DNA from: Tuwongella immobilis | GTDB lineage: Bacteria; Planctomycetota; Planctomycetia; Gemmatales; Gemmataceae | Direction: 5' to 3' | Length of the DNA stretch: 64,000 nucleotides | Assembly (NCBI RefSeq): GCF_901538355.1 | Contig: NZ_LR593887.1 | Location: 6,300,920 to 6,364,919, forward strand | In this document: piece by piece, positions 25,808 through 34,529 of the stretch | How the letters are laid out: the number at the start of each line of letters is the position of its first letter | Numbering within the stretch: the first letter of the stretch is position 1 | Translations under genes and position numbers: made by a program | The notes under the pieces: generated by a model | Databases searched by the model: none | Told to the model about the DNA's origin: nothing | What the model saw: the letters and a program-made list of their open reading frames with translations, nothing else

Positions 25808-27343
25808 ATGAAAACCAGTCCGTTTCTCCTGGCACTTCTCGTGTTGGTGCCGATGCCCCAATTGCTGGCCGCGGAGATGCCCGCGAAACCCAACATCGTC
25901 CTGATTCTTGCGGACGATCTCGGCTACGGGGATGTGAGTTGCTACAACCCGGATGCGAAAGTGCCCACGCCGAACATTGACAAACTCGCCAAGCAAGGAA
26001 TGCGATTCACCGACGCCCACAGCCCCGCAACCGTTTGCACCCCCACCCGCTACAGCCTGATGACCGGACAAATGGCGTTTCGTGTGCCGGGCGGCGGCAA
26101 TGTCTTCACCGGCATCGGCGGCCCATCGCTGATCGCACCCGGTCGGCTCACGCTGCCTGGAATGCTCCGCAAACAAGGCTATGCCACCGCCGCAGTTGGC
26201 AAATGGCACATCGGGTTCACCTTCCGCGACGCCCAAAATCAACCGATCCGGACGCCCGGCGTCGACGGAGTGCGCCAAGTCGACTTTTCGAAACGCATCG
26301 AAGGCGGCCCAATCGACCATGGATTCGATCGCTTCTTCGGCACCGCCTGCTGCCCATCGACCGATTGGCTCTATGCATTCATCGACGGCGACCGGATTCC
26401 GCAACCGCCGACTGGGCTGCTGAAACGGGCGAATCTCCCGAAACATCCCTACGCCAACGATTGTCGCCTGGGCTGGATCGCGCCGGACTTTGATCTCGAA
26501 GAAGTGGACATGCGATTTCTTCAAAAGAGCCGCGAATTCCTTGCGGAACATCTGCGAACCGCCCCCCAGCAACCGTTCTTCCTGGTTCACGCCACCCACG
26601 CCGTGCATCTGCCGTCATTTGCCGGCAAGGACTTCCGAGGCAAAACCAAAGTCGGCCCCCATGGTGATTTTCTCTTCGAGTTCGATCAGATCGTCGGGGA
26701 ATTGATGAAGGATCTGGAGCGCCACGGGATCGCCGACAACACGATTGTCATTTTAACGAGCGACAACGGCCCCGAAACCGCGACGGTCGTTCACATGCGG
26801 GCCGATCATCAGCACGATCCCGCGAAGCCGTGGCGCGGTGTCAAACGCGATGCCTGGGAAGGCGGACATCGCGTGCCGTTCATCGTGCGTTGGCCGGGGC
26901 GAATCCAAGCCAACACGAAGTGCGACCAACTCGCCTGTCTCACGGATGTAATGGCGACCCTGGCGGCGGTCACCGGCGCGGAATTGCCCAAGTATGCCGC
27001 CGAGGATAGCTTCAATCTGCTGCCAGCGTTCGAAGGCACCACAACGGAGCCAATCCGCCCCTATTTGCTGACGCAGGCATTCGCCGGGGCGCGTACCCTG
27101 TCCATTCGCCAAGGACGCTGGAAATATATCGATCACCCCGGTTCGGGCGGAAACAATTACAACCAAGGCGAACTCGCTCGTTTTGCGCTGCCCGAGGCGG
27201 CTCCCGACGCGAAATCGCAACTCTACGACCTCGTCACCGACCCCGGCGAGAGAAATAATCTCGCGTTGAAACATCCCGAACAGGTCAAGCAAATGAAAGC
27301 ACTGCTGGAACAGTCGAAAACGACCGGCCGCAGTCGTCCGTAG
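25808..27343 (+). CDS. Secreted arylsulfatase (formylglycine-dependent)
   Basis: The start MKTSPFLLALLVLVPMPQLLA is a signal peptide; the frame extends 33 codons upstream with no coding character. The mature enzyme opens KPNIVLILADDLGYGD, the metal-binding motif, and has CTPTR with Cys77 as the residue converted to formylglycine, then YATAAVGKWHIG and TSDNGPE. These are the S1 sulfatase hallmarks for hydrolysing sulfate esters from polysaccharides or sulfolipids. Length 511 residues is normal. Planctomycetes carry many such enzymes. The converting enzyme is not in the window. Confidence 0.94.
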   Translation: MKTSPFLLALLVLVPMPQLLAAEMPAKPNIVLILADDLGYGDVSCYNPDAKVPTPNIDKLAKQGMRFTDAHSPATVCTPTRYSLMTGQMAFRVPGGGNVFTGIGGPSLIAPGRLTLPGMLRKQGYATAAVGKWHIGFTFRDAQNQPIRTPGVDGVRQVDFSKRIEGGPIDHGFDRFFGTACCPSTDWLYAFIDGDRIPQPPTGLLKRANLPKHPYANDCRLGWIAPDFDLEEVDMRFLQKSREFLAEHLRTAPQQPFFLVHATHAVHLPSFAGKDFRGKTKVGPHGDFLFEFDQIVGELMKDLERHGIADNTIVILTSDNGPETATVVHMRADHQHDPAKPWRGVKRDAWEGGHRVPFIVRWPGRIQANTKCDQLACLTDVMATLAAVTGAELPKYAAEDSFNLLPAFEGTTTEPIRPYLLTQAFAGARTLSIRQGRWKYIDHPGSGGNNYNQGELARFALPEAAPDAKSQLYDLVTDPGERNNLALKHPEQVKQMKALLEQSKTTGRSRP

Positions 27344-27418
27344 ACGGTCAGCGTTCACGCCAGGTGAAATTGGCGGCGGTCGGCAACAGATGTCGCAACG
27401 CCCGCTGGAAATGGCACA

Positions 27419-27452
27419 CGCGTTCGATCGGATCAATCCCGGATCGAACGCG
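27419..27452. terminator. Perfect 11-bp inverted repeat between convergent genes
   Basis: CGCGTTCGATC and its exact complement GATCGAACGCG are separated by 12 nt, between the 3' ends of the sulfatase and hldD genes. On the plus strand ATTTTAT follows a few bases later. A shared terminator is the simplest reading; a protein-binding palindrome is the alternative. Confidence 0.5.
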
Positions 27453-27551
27453 TGGCATGGATTTTATCAACAATCGCTCATTTCCCGTTCATTCGCGGAA
27501 TCCGAATAGAGCCGGGAATGCGTCGTGGCCCGACATTTGGGCGAATTTGCA

Positions 27552-28526
27552 TCACGCGGCGGCGGATTGTGCGGAGTGCAACTCGGCGACATAGCGGCGG
27601 ATGCCTTCTTCCAGTGATGTGCTGGGGAGTTTGCAGCCCACTTCGCGGAGTTTGCCCATTTCAGCTTGGGTGTAGTTCTGATAATGTGCGGAGAGCGATT
27701 CCGGCATGTCAATGAAGCGAATGCGGGGTGGCAAATTCATGGCCGAATAGACCCCACGCGCCAGATCAAAAAACGATCGCGCCTGCCCCGTGCCGCTATT
27801 GTAAATTCCGTTGGGGCCACGCCGTTGCCACAGCCACAGCATGTGGGCGATGCAGTCATCGACAAACACGAAATCCCGCAGTTGGCCGCCGTCGGGAATG
27901 CGGACATCGTTGGAGCGGAACAGCGTCACTTCGCCTTGGCTGAGAATCTGCCGATACGCCTTCAGCACCACGCTGCACATGGTGCCTTTGTGGGCTTCGC
28001 CGGGGCCGTAGACATTGAAAAACTTCATCCCCGCCCAGGTGGATGGCGTCAATCGACCGTTGCGGGCCTCGTTCAACGCCCAGATATCGAAATCGTTCTT
28101 ACTTTTGCCGTACAGATTCATCGGTCGCAGATGTTCCGGCGGAGTACGATCGCTGAATCCCGCACTGCCATCGCCATAGGTCGCCGCGCTGGAAGCATAG
28201 ATGAACGGTCGCCGAGCGCGGGCCGCCCACGTCCACAATCGCTGAGAATAGACGACATTATTCTGAAGCAGATAGTCCCAATTGGTTTCCGTGGTGCTGG
28301 AACAGGCACCGAGATGGAAAATCGCTTCGGGAACGATGCTCCCAGATTCGAGTTGATTCAGGAACGACTGATGATCGAGGAATCGCAACGGGGCAATGCC
28401 CATGAGATTGACAAGCTTATTGGCGGGGAGATCACAATCGACCAACAGCAACGGATAATGTTGGCGTGCCAGATGTTGCGCCAAACGTGAGCCGATAAAT
28501 CCCGCCGCACCGGTGATCGCGATCAT
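27552..28526 (-). CDS. hldD: ADP-L-glycero-D-manno-heptose 6-epimerase
   Basis: The 324-residue SDR-type epimerase starts MIAITGAAGFIGS, the NAD(P)-binding Rossmann motif, and contains HLGACSSTTETNWDYLLQNN and MNLYGKSKNDFD (catalytic Tyr/Lys), both characteristic of HldD (RfaD). It makes ADP-L-glycero-D-manno-heptose, the LPS inner-core precursor. GGAG lies upstream of the chosen ATG. With the glycosyltransferase and WaaP-like kinase nearby it indicates heptose-containing LPS in this organism. Confidence 0.93.
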   Translation of the reverse strand: MIAITGAAGFIGSRLAQHLARQHYPLLLVDCDLPANKLVNLMGIAPLRFLDHQSFLNQLESGSIVPEAIFHLGACSSTTETNWDYLLQNNVVYSQRLWTWAARARRPFIYASSAATYGDGSAGFSDRTPPEHLRPMNLYGKSKNDFDIWALNEARNGRLTPSTWAGMKFFNVYGPGEAHKGTMCSVVLKAYRQILSQGEVTLFRSNDVRIPDGGQLRDFVFVDDCIAHMLWLWQRRGPNGIYNSGTGQARSFFDLARGVYSAMNLPPRIRFIDMPESLSAHYQNYTQAEMGKLREVGCKLPSTSLEEGIRRYVAELHSAQSAAA

Positions 28527-28639
28527 CCTTGTTCGCTCCTGAGAAAGCCCCAATCCATGGGTCGAATCTGCCGATATTTGTGGAGTTATACCAAACCCTC
28601 ACAACCACCGCCAGCACAATCCGCTTCCCAAACGAATTT

Positions 28640-28792
28640 TCACCTCCAATGCGGAATGCCTGCAATTTGCTTCAAGACACCACTCAAGTCGAGTCGAAAG
28701 CTCTCGCCTAATCCGGCACGACGCTCGTCATAAAAATCAACAGCATCGTTCGCCTCGTTGGCTGCTTCAGGATGGAAGAGAATCGGCTTCAT
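28640..28792 (-). pseudogene. Truncated ParE/RelE-type toxin
   Basis: A 50-residue frame starts with an ATG that overlaps the antitoxin stop as ATGA. It reads MKPILFHPEAANEANDAVDF, then YDERRAGLGESFR, the N-terminal half of ParE/RelE toxins (family pattern FHPEAxxE...WYExRxxGLG). It stops after AGIPHW-Arg, where full-length toxins of about 95-100 residues continue with their catalytic C-terminal strands. No other frame downstream clearly restores them. It is most likely an inactive remnant. Confidence 0.65.
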
Positions 28793-29016
28793 GAGCGGGG
28801 TCGCCGCATGCGAGCAAAAACGATCTCCGCAGGCACGCCAACGACACTTCCGCCCTGGATTTCGGCGAGTCGTGTTTCTGCCAACAACTGCCAGGCTGGT
28901 GCGGAATGTTCTTCTGGCATTTCAATCGATTCGAGAAGATGCCGAACCAACTCAACACGTTCCGATTCGGATAATCGGTCGGCAATCTGCTTCAGTTCTT
29001 CCAACGTGACTGACAT
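28789..29016 (-). CDS. Addiction-module antitoxin (TIGR02574-like)
   Basis: The 75-residue protein begins VTLEELKQIADRLSESERVE, then LVRHLLESIE, the pattern of the putative addiction-module component family that pairs with ParE/RelE toxins. GGAGGAAACG precedes the ATG. It is intact, whereas the toxin frame that overlaps its stop by 4 bp is cut to 50 residues. Kept alone, it may be relaxing or may antidote a related toxin elsewhere. Confidence 0.75.
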   Translation of the reverse strand: MSVTLEELKQIADRLSESERVELVRHLLESIEMPEEHSAPAWQLLAETRLAEIQGGSVVGVPAEIVFARMRRPRS

Positions 29017-29211
29017 CGTTTCCTCCGTTTCGAATCGACAACCGTCTTGTGATGCCGCGCTCCGATCATTGAATCATCGACGATCTCTGGTGGAAAATCA
29101 AGCAACGCTGAGCGAATGGAAACTCGGCATTTCCTACGGACTTTGGCAACGCATGGCGGAGTCGCTACAATCCTGTGGGGGGAATTCTGGCGTTTGCGGA
29201 GGAGGGGCAGC

Positions 29212-31275
29212 ATGGCGGCACGCTTTGAATTGGTCAGCGAATACGCACCCGCAGGCGATCAACCCAAAGCCATTGAGCAAATCCTGGGCGGATTCCGCAG
29301 CGGCAAACGCACCCAGACGCTTCTTGGCGCCACCGGAACCGGCAAAACCTTCACCGCCGCCAATGTCATTGCCTCGCTGGGGCTGCCCACGTTGGTGTTG
29401 GCCCATAACAAAACCCTGGCGGCGCAATTATACAAAGAATTAAAGGATTTCTTCCCGAATAACGCCGTCTGTTATTTTGTGAGTTATTACGATTATTATC
29501 AGCCCGAAGCCTATATCCCGCAGCGCGATATTTACATCGAAAAAGATGCCTCGATTAACGAAAATATCGACCGATTGCGATTGGCCGCGACCAGCGCGCT
29601 GGTCAGCCGGGAAGATGTGATTATCGTCGCCAGCGTCTCGTGCATTTACGGCCTTGGTTCGCCCAGCGATTACAAGCGCATGATGGTGCGGCTGGCCAAG
29701 GGCGAAGTGATCGAACGCGAAGAAATTCTCTTAAAACTCATTGATATTCAATATCAACGCAACGACATTGAATTTGAACGCGGCAAATTTCGCGTGCGCG
29801 GCGATGTCGTCGAAATCTACCCCGCATCCGAAGAATACGGGTTGCGTGTCGAACTCTTTGGCGATGAAGTCGATGCGCTTTCCGTCATCCATCCCACCAC
29901 CGGCGAAGTCCTTCGCGAACTCAACGAACTATACATCTACCCCGCCAAGCACTTCGTCACCCCCGAAGAACGCATCAAAGCGGCCATTGAAGGAATCGAA
30001 AGCGAACTCGAACAGCGGCTCAAAGAATTCAAAGCCGAGGGGAAATTGCTCGAATCCGAGCGATTGAAATTGCGGACCATGAACGATTTGGACATGCTCC
30101 GCGAAGTGGGCTATTGCAGCGGCATCGAGAACTACGCCCGATGGTTTTCCGGCCGTGGCGCGGGCCAACCGCCGTACACGCTCATCGACTTTTTCCCCAA
30201 GGAATTTCTCTGCGTGGTCGATGAATCGCACGTCACCCTGCCCCAATTGCGCGGGATGTTCGCTGGCGATCGCAGCCGCAAAGAAACCCTCGTCGAACAC
30301 GGCTTCCGACTCCCCAGCGCCATGGACAATCGACCGCTGCGATTCGAGGAATGGGAACAGTTTTTGCATCAATCGCTGTTTATGTCTGCTACCCCCGGCG
30401 CACTCGAACTCGAACGCACTGGCGGCGAAGTCGTGGAGCAGGTGATTCGCCCCACCGGACTGGTCGATCCGGTCATTCACATTCGCCCCGCTCGTGGTCA
30501 AGTGCAAGACCTGCTCGGCGAAATCAAGCTGCGGGTGGAACGCAAAGATCGCGTACTGGTGACGGCACTCACCAAGCGCATGTCGGAAGATCTCACGAAT
30601 TATCTCAAAGAACAGGGCATCCGCACCAAATGGCTCCACTCGGAACTCGACGCAATTGAGCGGGTCACGGTATTACGCGAATTGCGGGAAGGTGCCTTTG
30701 ATGTGTTAGTGGGGGTGAACTTATTGCGGGAAGGGTTAGACTTACCCGAAGTGGCGTTAGTCGCCATTTTAGATGCGGATAAAGAAGGATTTTTAAGAAG
30801 CGCGACATCGTTAATTCAAACCATTGGCCGCGCGGCCCGGAATGTGAATGCCGAGGTGATTCTATATGCCGATAGCACCACGCCGAGCATGCAACAAGCG
30901 ATTGATGAAACCAATCGCCGCCGCGAATTGCAATTGGCATATAACGCGGAACATGGCATCACACCGCGAAGCGTGAAGACCGCGATTCGCTCCGTGATTG
31001 AAGACGAGATCAAGGCCCACGAAATCGCCCAGGAAGCCGCGGGGCAAACCGGCGAAGACTCCGTGACCGCGGAATATCTCGAAGCCCTGCAAGCGGAAAT
31101 GCTCGCCGCCGCGAAAAACCTCGAATTCGAGCGGGCCGCCCAATTGCGTGATAAAATCGCCGAACTGAAGGGCGAAAAAGTCGCCACGCCGCAGGTGAAA
31201 AAAGGCCGCGGCAAGAAAAATAGTGCCAGCGGTGGCAGTGGGCGTCGCCCGCCGCGCCCCGGCACCACCAGCTAA
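29212..31275 (+). CDS. uvrB: Excinuclease ABC subunit B
   Basis: The 687-residue DNA-repair helicase has the Walker [18 protein letters not shown], the beta-hairpin region [25 protein letters not shown], the helicase motifs [16 protein letters not shown] and QTIGRAARN, and a C-terminal UVR motif ([18 protein letters not shown]) that binds UvrC. It verifies damage loaded by UvrA. The start [10 protein letters not shown] follows GGAGG. Lysine-rich tail. A cluster of TTA codons lies in the helicase motifs (see findings). Confidence 0.97.
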   Translation: MAARFELVSEYAPAGDQPKAIEQILGGFRSGKRTQTLLGATGTGKTFTAANVIASLGLPTLVLAHNKTLAAQLYKELKDFFPNNAVCYFVSYYDYYQPEAYIPQRDIYIEKDASINENIDRLRLAATSALVSREDVIIVASVSCIYGLGSPSDYKRMMVRLAKGEVIEREEILLKLIDIQYQRNDIEFERGKFRVRGDVVEIYPASEEYGLRVELFGDEVDALSVIHPTTGEVLRELNELYIYPAKHFVTPEERIKAAIEGIESELEQRLKEFKAEGKLLESERLKLRTMNDLDMLREVGYCSGIENYARWFSGRGAGQPPYTLIDFFPKEFLCVVDESHVTLPQLRGMFAGDRSRKETLVEHGFRLPSAMDNRPLRFEEWEQFLHQSLFMSATPGALELERTGGEVVEQVIRPTGLVDPVIHIRPARGQVQDLLGEIKLRVERKDRVLVTALTKRMSEDLTNYLKEQGIRTKWLHSELDAIERVTVLRELREGAFDVLVGVNLLREGLDLPEVALVAILDADKEGFLRSATSLIQTIGRAARNVNAEVILYADSTTPSMQQAIDETNRRRELQLAYNAEHGITPRSVKTAIRSVIEDEIKAHEIAQEAAGQTGEDSVTAEYLEALQAEMLAAAKNLEFERAAQLRDKIAELKGEKVATPQVKKGRGKKNSASGGSGRRPPRPGTTS

Positions 31276-31284
31276 CGGAATCCG

Positions 31285-32259
31285 ATGACTCCCTCTCCGT
31301 CAACGATCGCCGATTGGACAATCGCCGTGGCCGCTTCCGATGAATGGAACGCGGCCCTGCTGCGACTTTGGCAGCACGAATCCCCGTTGCGACAGCAGTT
31401 TCTGGTCGATCAATTCCGGGATCTACTCGAACGCGGATTGCTCTCACCAGACTCGCTCTGGGTCGTGCGGCATGCGCAACCGCAACGCTCGCCGCATGAT
31501 CGCATTTTGGCCAGCGTGCTCATCGAACGGATGGCTGGGCATGGCAGCGCGATCTGGCCCGCGCGCGGTCTGATTCCGCCACTCACCGAACCGATTCTGG
31601 ATCAACTCACCATCGCCGCCTGGGAGCAACTCCCATCGGAAGGCGTTCGCTTCACGCAAGCGATGCTGCATCCCGATGATGCGATTGCCGCCGAACGTCT
31701 GATTCGGCAAGGGTTTACACCGCTGGGGCGAGCGTGGTACCTGCTCCGCGATGCGAATGCCCCGCCCCCCCCGCGTCCGCCGGCAACGCTGAATTGGGAA
31801 CCGATCGCCCCCGATTCGCCATCGGCGGAATTCTGCCAGACACTGCAAGCCACCCACGAACACTCGCAGGATTATCCCGAATTGGATGCCGTCCGCGATT
31901 TGCAATCCAGCCTGGACTCCATGCGTGTCGGTCATCTGCAATCGCAATGGTGGCTGGCGCGGCAGGGGTCGCAACCCGTGGGCGTGCTGCTCATGGGCGA
32001 TGGAGCGGCCCCCAATCGCTGGGAACTCGTCTACTTGGGGGTGGTCGCGGCGGCTCGCAACCAGGGAGTTGGATCGCAACTGCTTCGCAAAGCCATTGAC
32101 ACAGCCGCACAAGTGCCCGATCGTGCGATCTTGGCAATGGTCGATGGCCGAAATTTACCCGCCAGAAATCTCTATCGCCGCTTCGGCTTCCGGGCTTATG
32201 ATGCCCGTGCGGTCTTTTTACGCTGCATCGGGGAGCCTGCGGATGACCACCGAGCATGA
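31285..32259 (+). CDS. GNAT-family N-acetyltransferase (double-length)
   Basis: The 324-residue protein has a C-terminal GNAT fold with the acetyl-CoA loop GVVAAARNQGVGSQLLRKAI and the closing NLPARNLYRRFGFRAYDAR. The first 150 residues look like a degenerate second GNAT half (LIRQGFTPLGRAWYLLRD). It starts 9 bp after uvrB and its last 17 bp overlap the ABC transporter start, so the three are probably cotranscribed. The acceptor substrate is unknown. Confidence 0.83.
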   Translation: MTPSPSTIADWTIAVAASDEWNAALLRLWQHESPLRQQFLVDQFRDLLERGLLSPDSLWVVRHAQPQRSPHDRILASVLIERMAGHGSAIWPARGLIPPLTEPILDQLTIAAWEQLPSEGVRFTQAMLHPDDAIAAERLIRQGFTPLGRAWYLLRDANAPPPPRPPATLNWEPIAPDSPSAEFCQTLQATHEHSQDYPELDAVRDLQSSLDSMRVGHLQSQWWLARQGSQPVGVLLMGDGAAPNRWELVYLGVVAAARNQGVGSQLLRKAIDTAAQVPDRAILAMVDGRNLPARNLYRRFGFRAYDARAVFLRCIGEPADDHRA

Positions 32260-34405
32260 CCCGCGTTTGCTGCTGCGCGTGCTCCGTTGGCTGGGCACCG
32301 AACAGGGCATCCGCTTTCACGAACCGGCGGTTCTCCACCCGGTCGCGGTCGAACTGCCCACCCAACTGGCCGCCATTGCGGTGCGCTCCGGCATCCGCTG
32401 CCGCACCGTGCGACTCGGTGCCCGCTGGTGGACCACCGATTGCGGCCCACTCTTGGGATTGCAGCCTCGCATCGATCCGCAAAATCCCGATCGCATCCAT
32501 TGGCACCCCATCGGGTTACGTCCGAAACCCGGTGGCGGCTACGAAGCCTACGACCCGGAAACCGACGCCGTCGCCCCGCTCACCGATGCGGATGCGGCAC
32601 CAATCGCCGACCGCGCCACCCAATTCTACCGGCCACTCCCGGAATCCCCCCTGCGGCTGCGCGACCTGCCCGCTCGTGTTCTCAAACCATTCCGCCGCGA
32701 ATTGGGCCAATTTCTGTTCGCGCTTGTTTTCGTGTTGCTCCCGGCAATTTTGCTTCCGCGATTGACGCAAACCATTCTGGATGAAGCCGTTCCAGACGCC
32801 AATCGACGCATGTTGCTCGAATTGGGCGGCGGAATTGTCGCGGTGATGCTCGGCCAACTGATCGGCACACTCGTCCAAGGCTTTGTCTTTCTGCGGGTCC
32901 GTTCCGCCGGCACGCTCGCCGTTCAGACCGCCATTTGGGATCGCCTCCTGCGCTTGCCGCTGCGATTCTTCCGCCGCTACCCCAGTGGCGAACTGCTCAA
33001 TCGGGCCATGCTCATGGAAGAATTCGCCGAATCGCTGGGCGAGTCGCTCTATCGCGGATTCTTCGGAGCCGTCACTGCGTTGCTCTATCTCCTGATTCTG
33101 ATTCCACTTGCGCCGAGCCTTGCGATTCTCGCCTGGGGATTATCGCTGATAGCGGCCAGCGTGACGGTGGGAATTGGTCTGTTGATGGTCCGAACAACCC
33201 TGCGAGCCGGTCGCGTGGATGGGCGAGTGTACGGCTGGCTGGTGCAACTGCTTCGCGGGCTGTTTGTGCTGCGCACCGCCGCCGCCGAGGAACGCGCCCA
33301 TGGCCGCTGGGCGGATCGCTACGCGGAATCGCTCGCCTTGGCCGTGCAGATGCGCCGCTGGGAAGATTGGAAGCAGATGTTCCATCTCGTCTTCCCCGCC
33401 CTGGCAATGATGTTGCTGTATCTGCAAGTCGTTGGTATTTCGGAAGATCCGACCACTGATACCCGCATCACCACCGGCAGCTTTCTGGCGTTTGTCACCG
33501 CATTTGGATTCGTGCTAAGCGGGGTGCAATCGGCAAGTACCGCCATCCTCGAATGGTTCGATGGCTGGTCCCGTTTGCGACTCTTGGAGCCAATTCTTCT
33601 CGAATCGCCCCACCCGCCCAGCAGCCGACCGGAAACACCCTGGAGCCAACTGGCCGATCCCGGCGAACTGCGGGGCCGCGTGCAAGTCGATGCCGTGGGC
33701 TTTCGCTATTCGCCGCAAGGGCCGCTGGTGCTTCAGGATGTGCAATTCGCGGTCGAACCCGGCAGCTTCACCGCCATTGTCGGCCCATCTGGGTGCGGCA
33801 AATCGACACTCCTGCGATTGTTACTCGGACTCGAAGCCCCAACGCAGGGGCAAATTCGCTGGGATGGCCAACCGTTGGGCGAACTCAACCCCGTGCGACT
33901 TCGCCAACAATGCGGCGTCGTGCTGCAATCCGCCGAAATGCTCTCCGGCACCCTGCTCGATAACCTGCTCATGGGTCGCCCGATCCCAGAAGACGCGATC
34001 GAAATCGCACTCCGCGACGCCCAATTGCTCGACGATGTCCAAGCCATGCCAATGAACATCCACACGATGATCAACGATGGCGGCCGCAACCTTTCCGGTG
34101 GACAACGGCAGCGCTTGCTCATCGCCCGCGCGTTGGCCGGAATGCCGCGAGTTTTGCTGTTCGACGAAGCCACCAGCGCCTTAGATCAACAGACGCAAAC
34201 CCAGATTATTCAAGCACTTGCATCGCGAGCCATCACCCGAATCGTCGTCGCGCATCGACTCAGCACCATCGAAGCGGCCGACCAGATTCTCGTGCTCGAT
34301 TCCGGGCGAATCATTCAACAGGGGCGGTTCGCCGAACTCGCCGCCCAACCGGGATTGTTTCAGGATCTCCTGGCCCGGCAACAACTTCGGCAAGAATCTT
34401 CTTAA
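32243..34405 (+). CDS. ABC transporter, fused permease-ATPase, NHLM bacteriocin-export-like
   Basis: The 720-residue half-transporter has an N-terminal domain of about 155 residues without a Cys-protease site, five to six membrane helices (about 165-440), then an ATPase with Walker A GPSGCGKST (514-522), LSGGQRQR (617) and LLFDEATSALD. The N-terminal pattern (WWTTDCGPLLGL; YEAYDPETD; ATQFYRPLPESPLRL) resembles the second ABC protein of NHLM-type bacteriocin clusters, which export modified peptides without cleaving them. It overlaps the GNAT gene by 17 bp. The RiPP-like locus is 17 kb away, so a link is only possible. Confidence 0.82.
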   Translation: MTTEHDPRLLLRVLRWLGTEQGIRFHEPAVLHPVAVELPTQLAAIAVRSGIRCRTVRLGARWWTTDCGPLLGLQPRIDPQNPDRIHWHPIGLRPKPGGGYEAYDPETDAVAPLTDADAAPIADRATQFYRPLPESPLRLRDLPARVLKPFRRELGQFLFALVFVLLPAILLPRLTQTILDEAVPDANRRMLLELGGGIVAVMLGQLIGTLVQGFVFLRVRSAGTLAVQTAIWDRLLRLPLRFFRRYPSGELLNRAMLMEEFAESLGESLYRGFFGAVTALLYLLILIPLAPSLAILAWGLSLIAASVTVGIGLLMVRTTLRAGRVDGRVYGWLVQLLRGLFVLRTAAAEERAHGRWADRYAESLALAVQMRRWEDWKQMFHLVFPALAMMLLYLQVVGISEDPTTDTRITTGSFLAFVTAFGFVLSGVQSASTAILEWFDGWSRLRLLEPILLESPHPPSSRPETPWSQLADPGELRGRVQVDAVGFRYSPQGPLVLQDVQFAVEPGSFTAIVGPSGCGKSTLLRLLLGLEAPTQGQIRWDGQPLGELNPVRLRQQCGVVLQSAEMLSGTLLDNLLMGRPIPEDAIEIALRDAQLLDDVQAMPMNIHTMINDGGRNLSGGQRQRLLIARALAGMPRVLLFDEATSALDQQTQTQIIQALASRAITRIVVAHRLSTIEAADQILVLDSGRIIQQGRFAELAAQPGLFQDLLARQQLRQESS

Positions 34406-34529
34406 TTCCTGACCAGCCAACGCTTGTCATGCCCTCACGCCAGACGGTAGAATCTATCTCATCATCGGTCCATCCCGACGGCCCGCTGCGACGTTCGTTC
34501 GATTCGATCACCGTCTGAGACGCATCGCA

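Noticed and set aside
28432-28665. A frame that might be the missing C-terminal half of the truncated toxin
   Set aside because: Its residues (GKRIVLAVVVRVWYN) do not clearly match ParE/RelE C-terminal strands, so a simple frameshift was not claimed.
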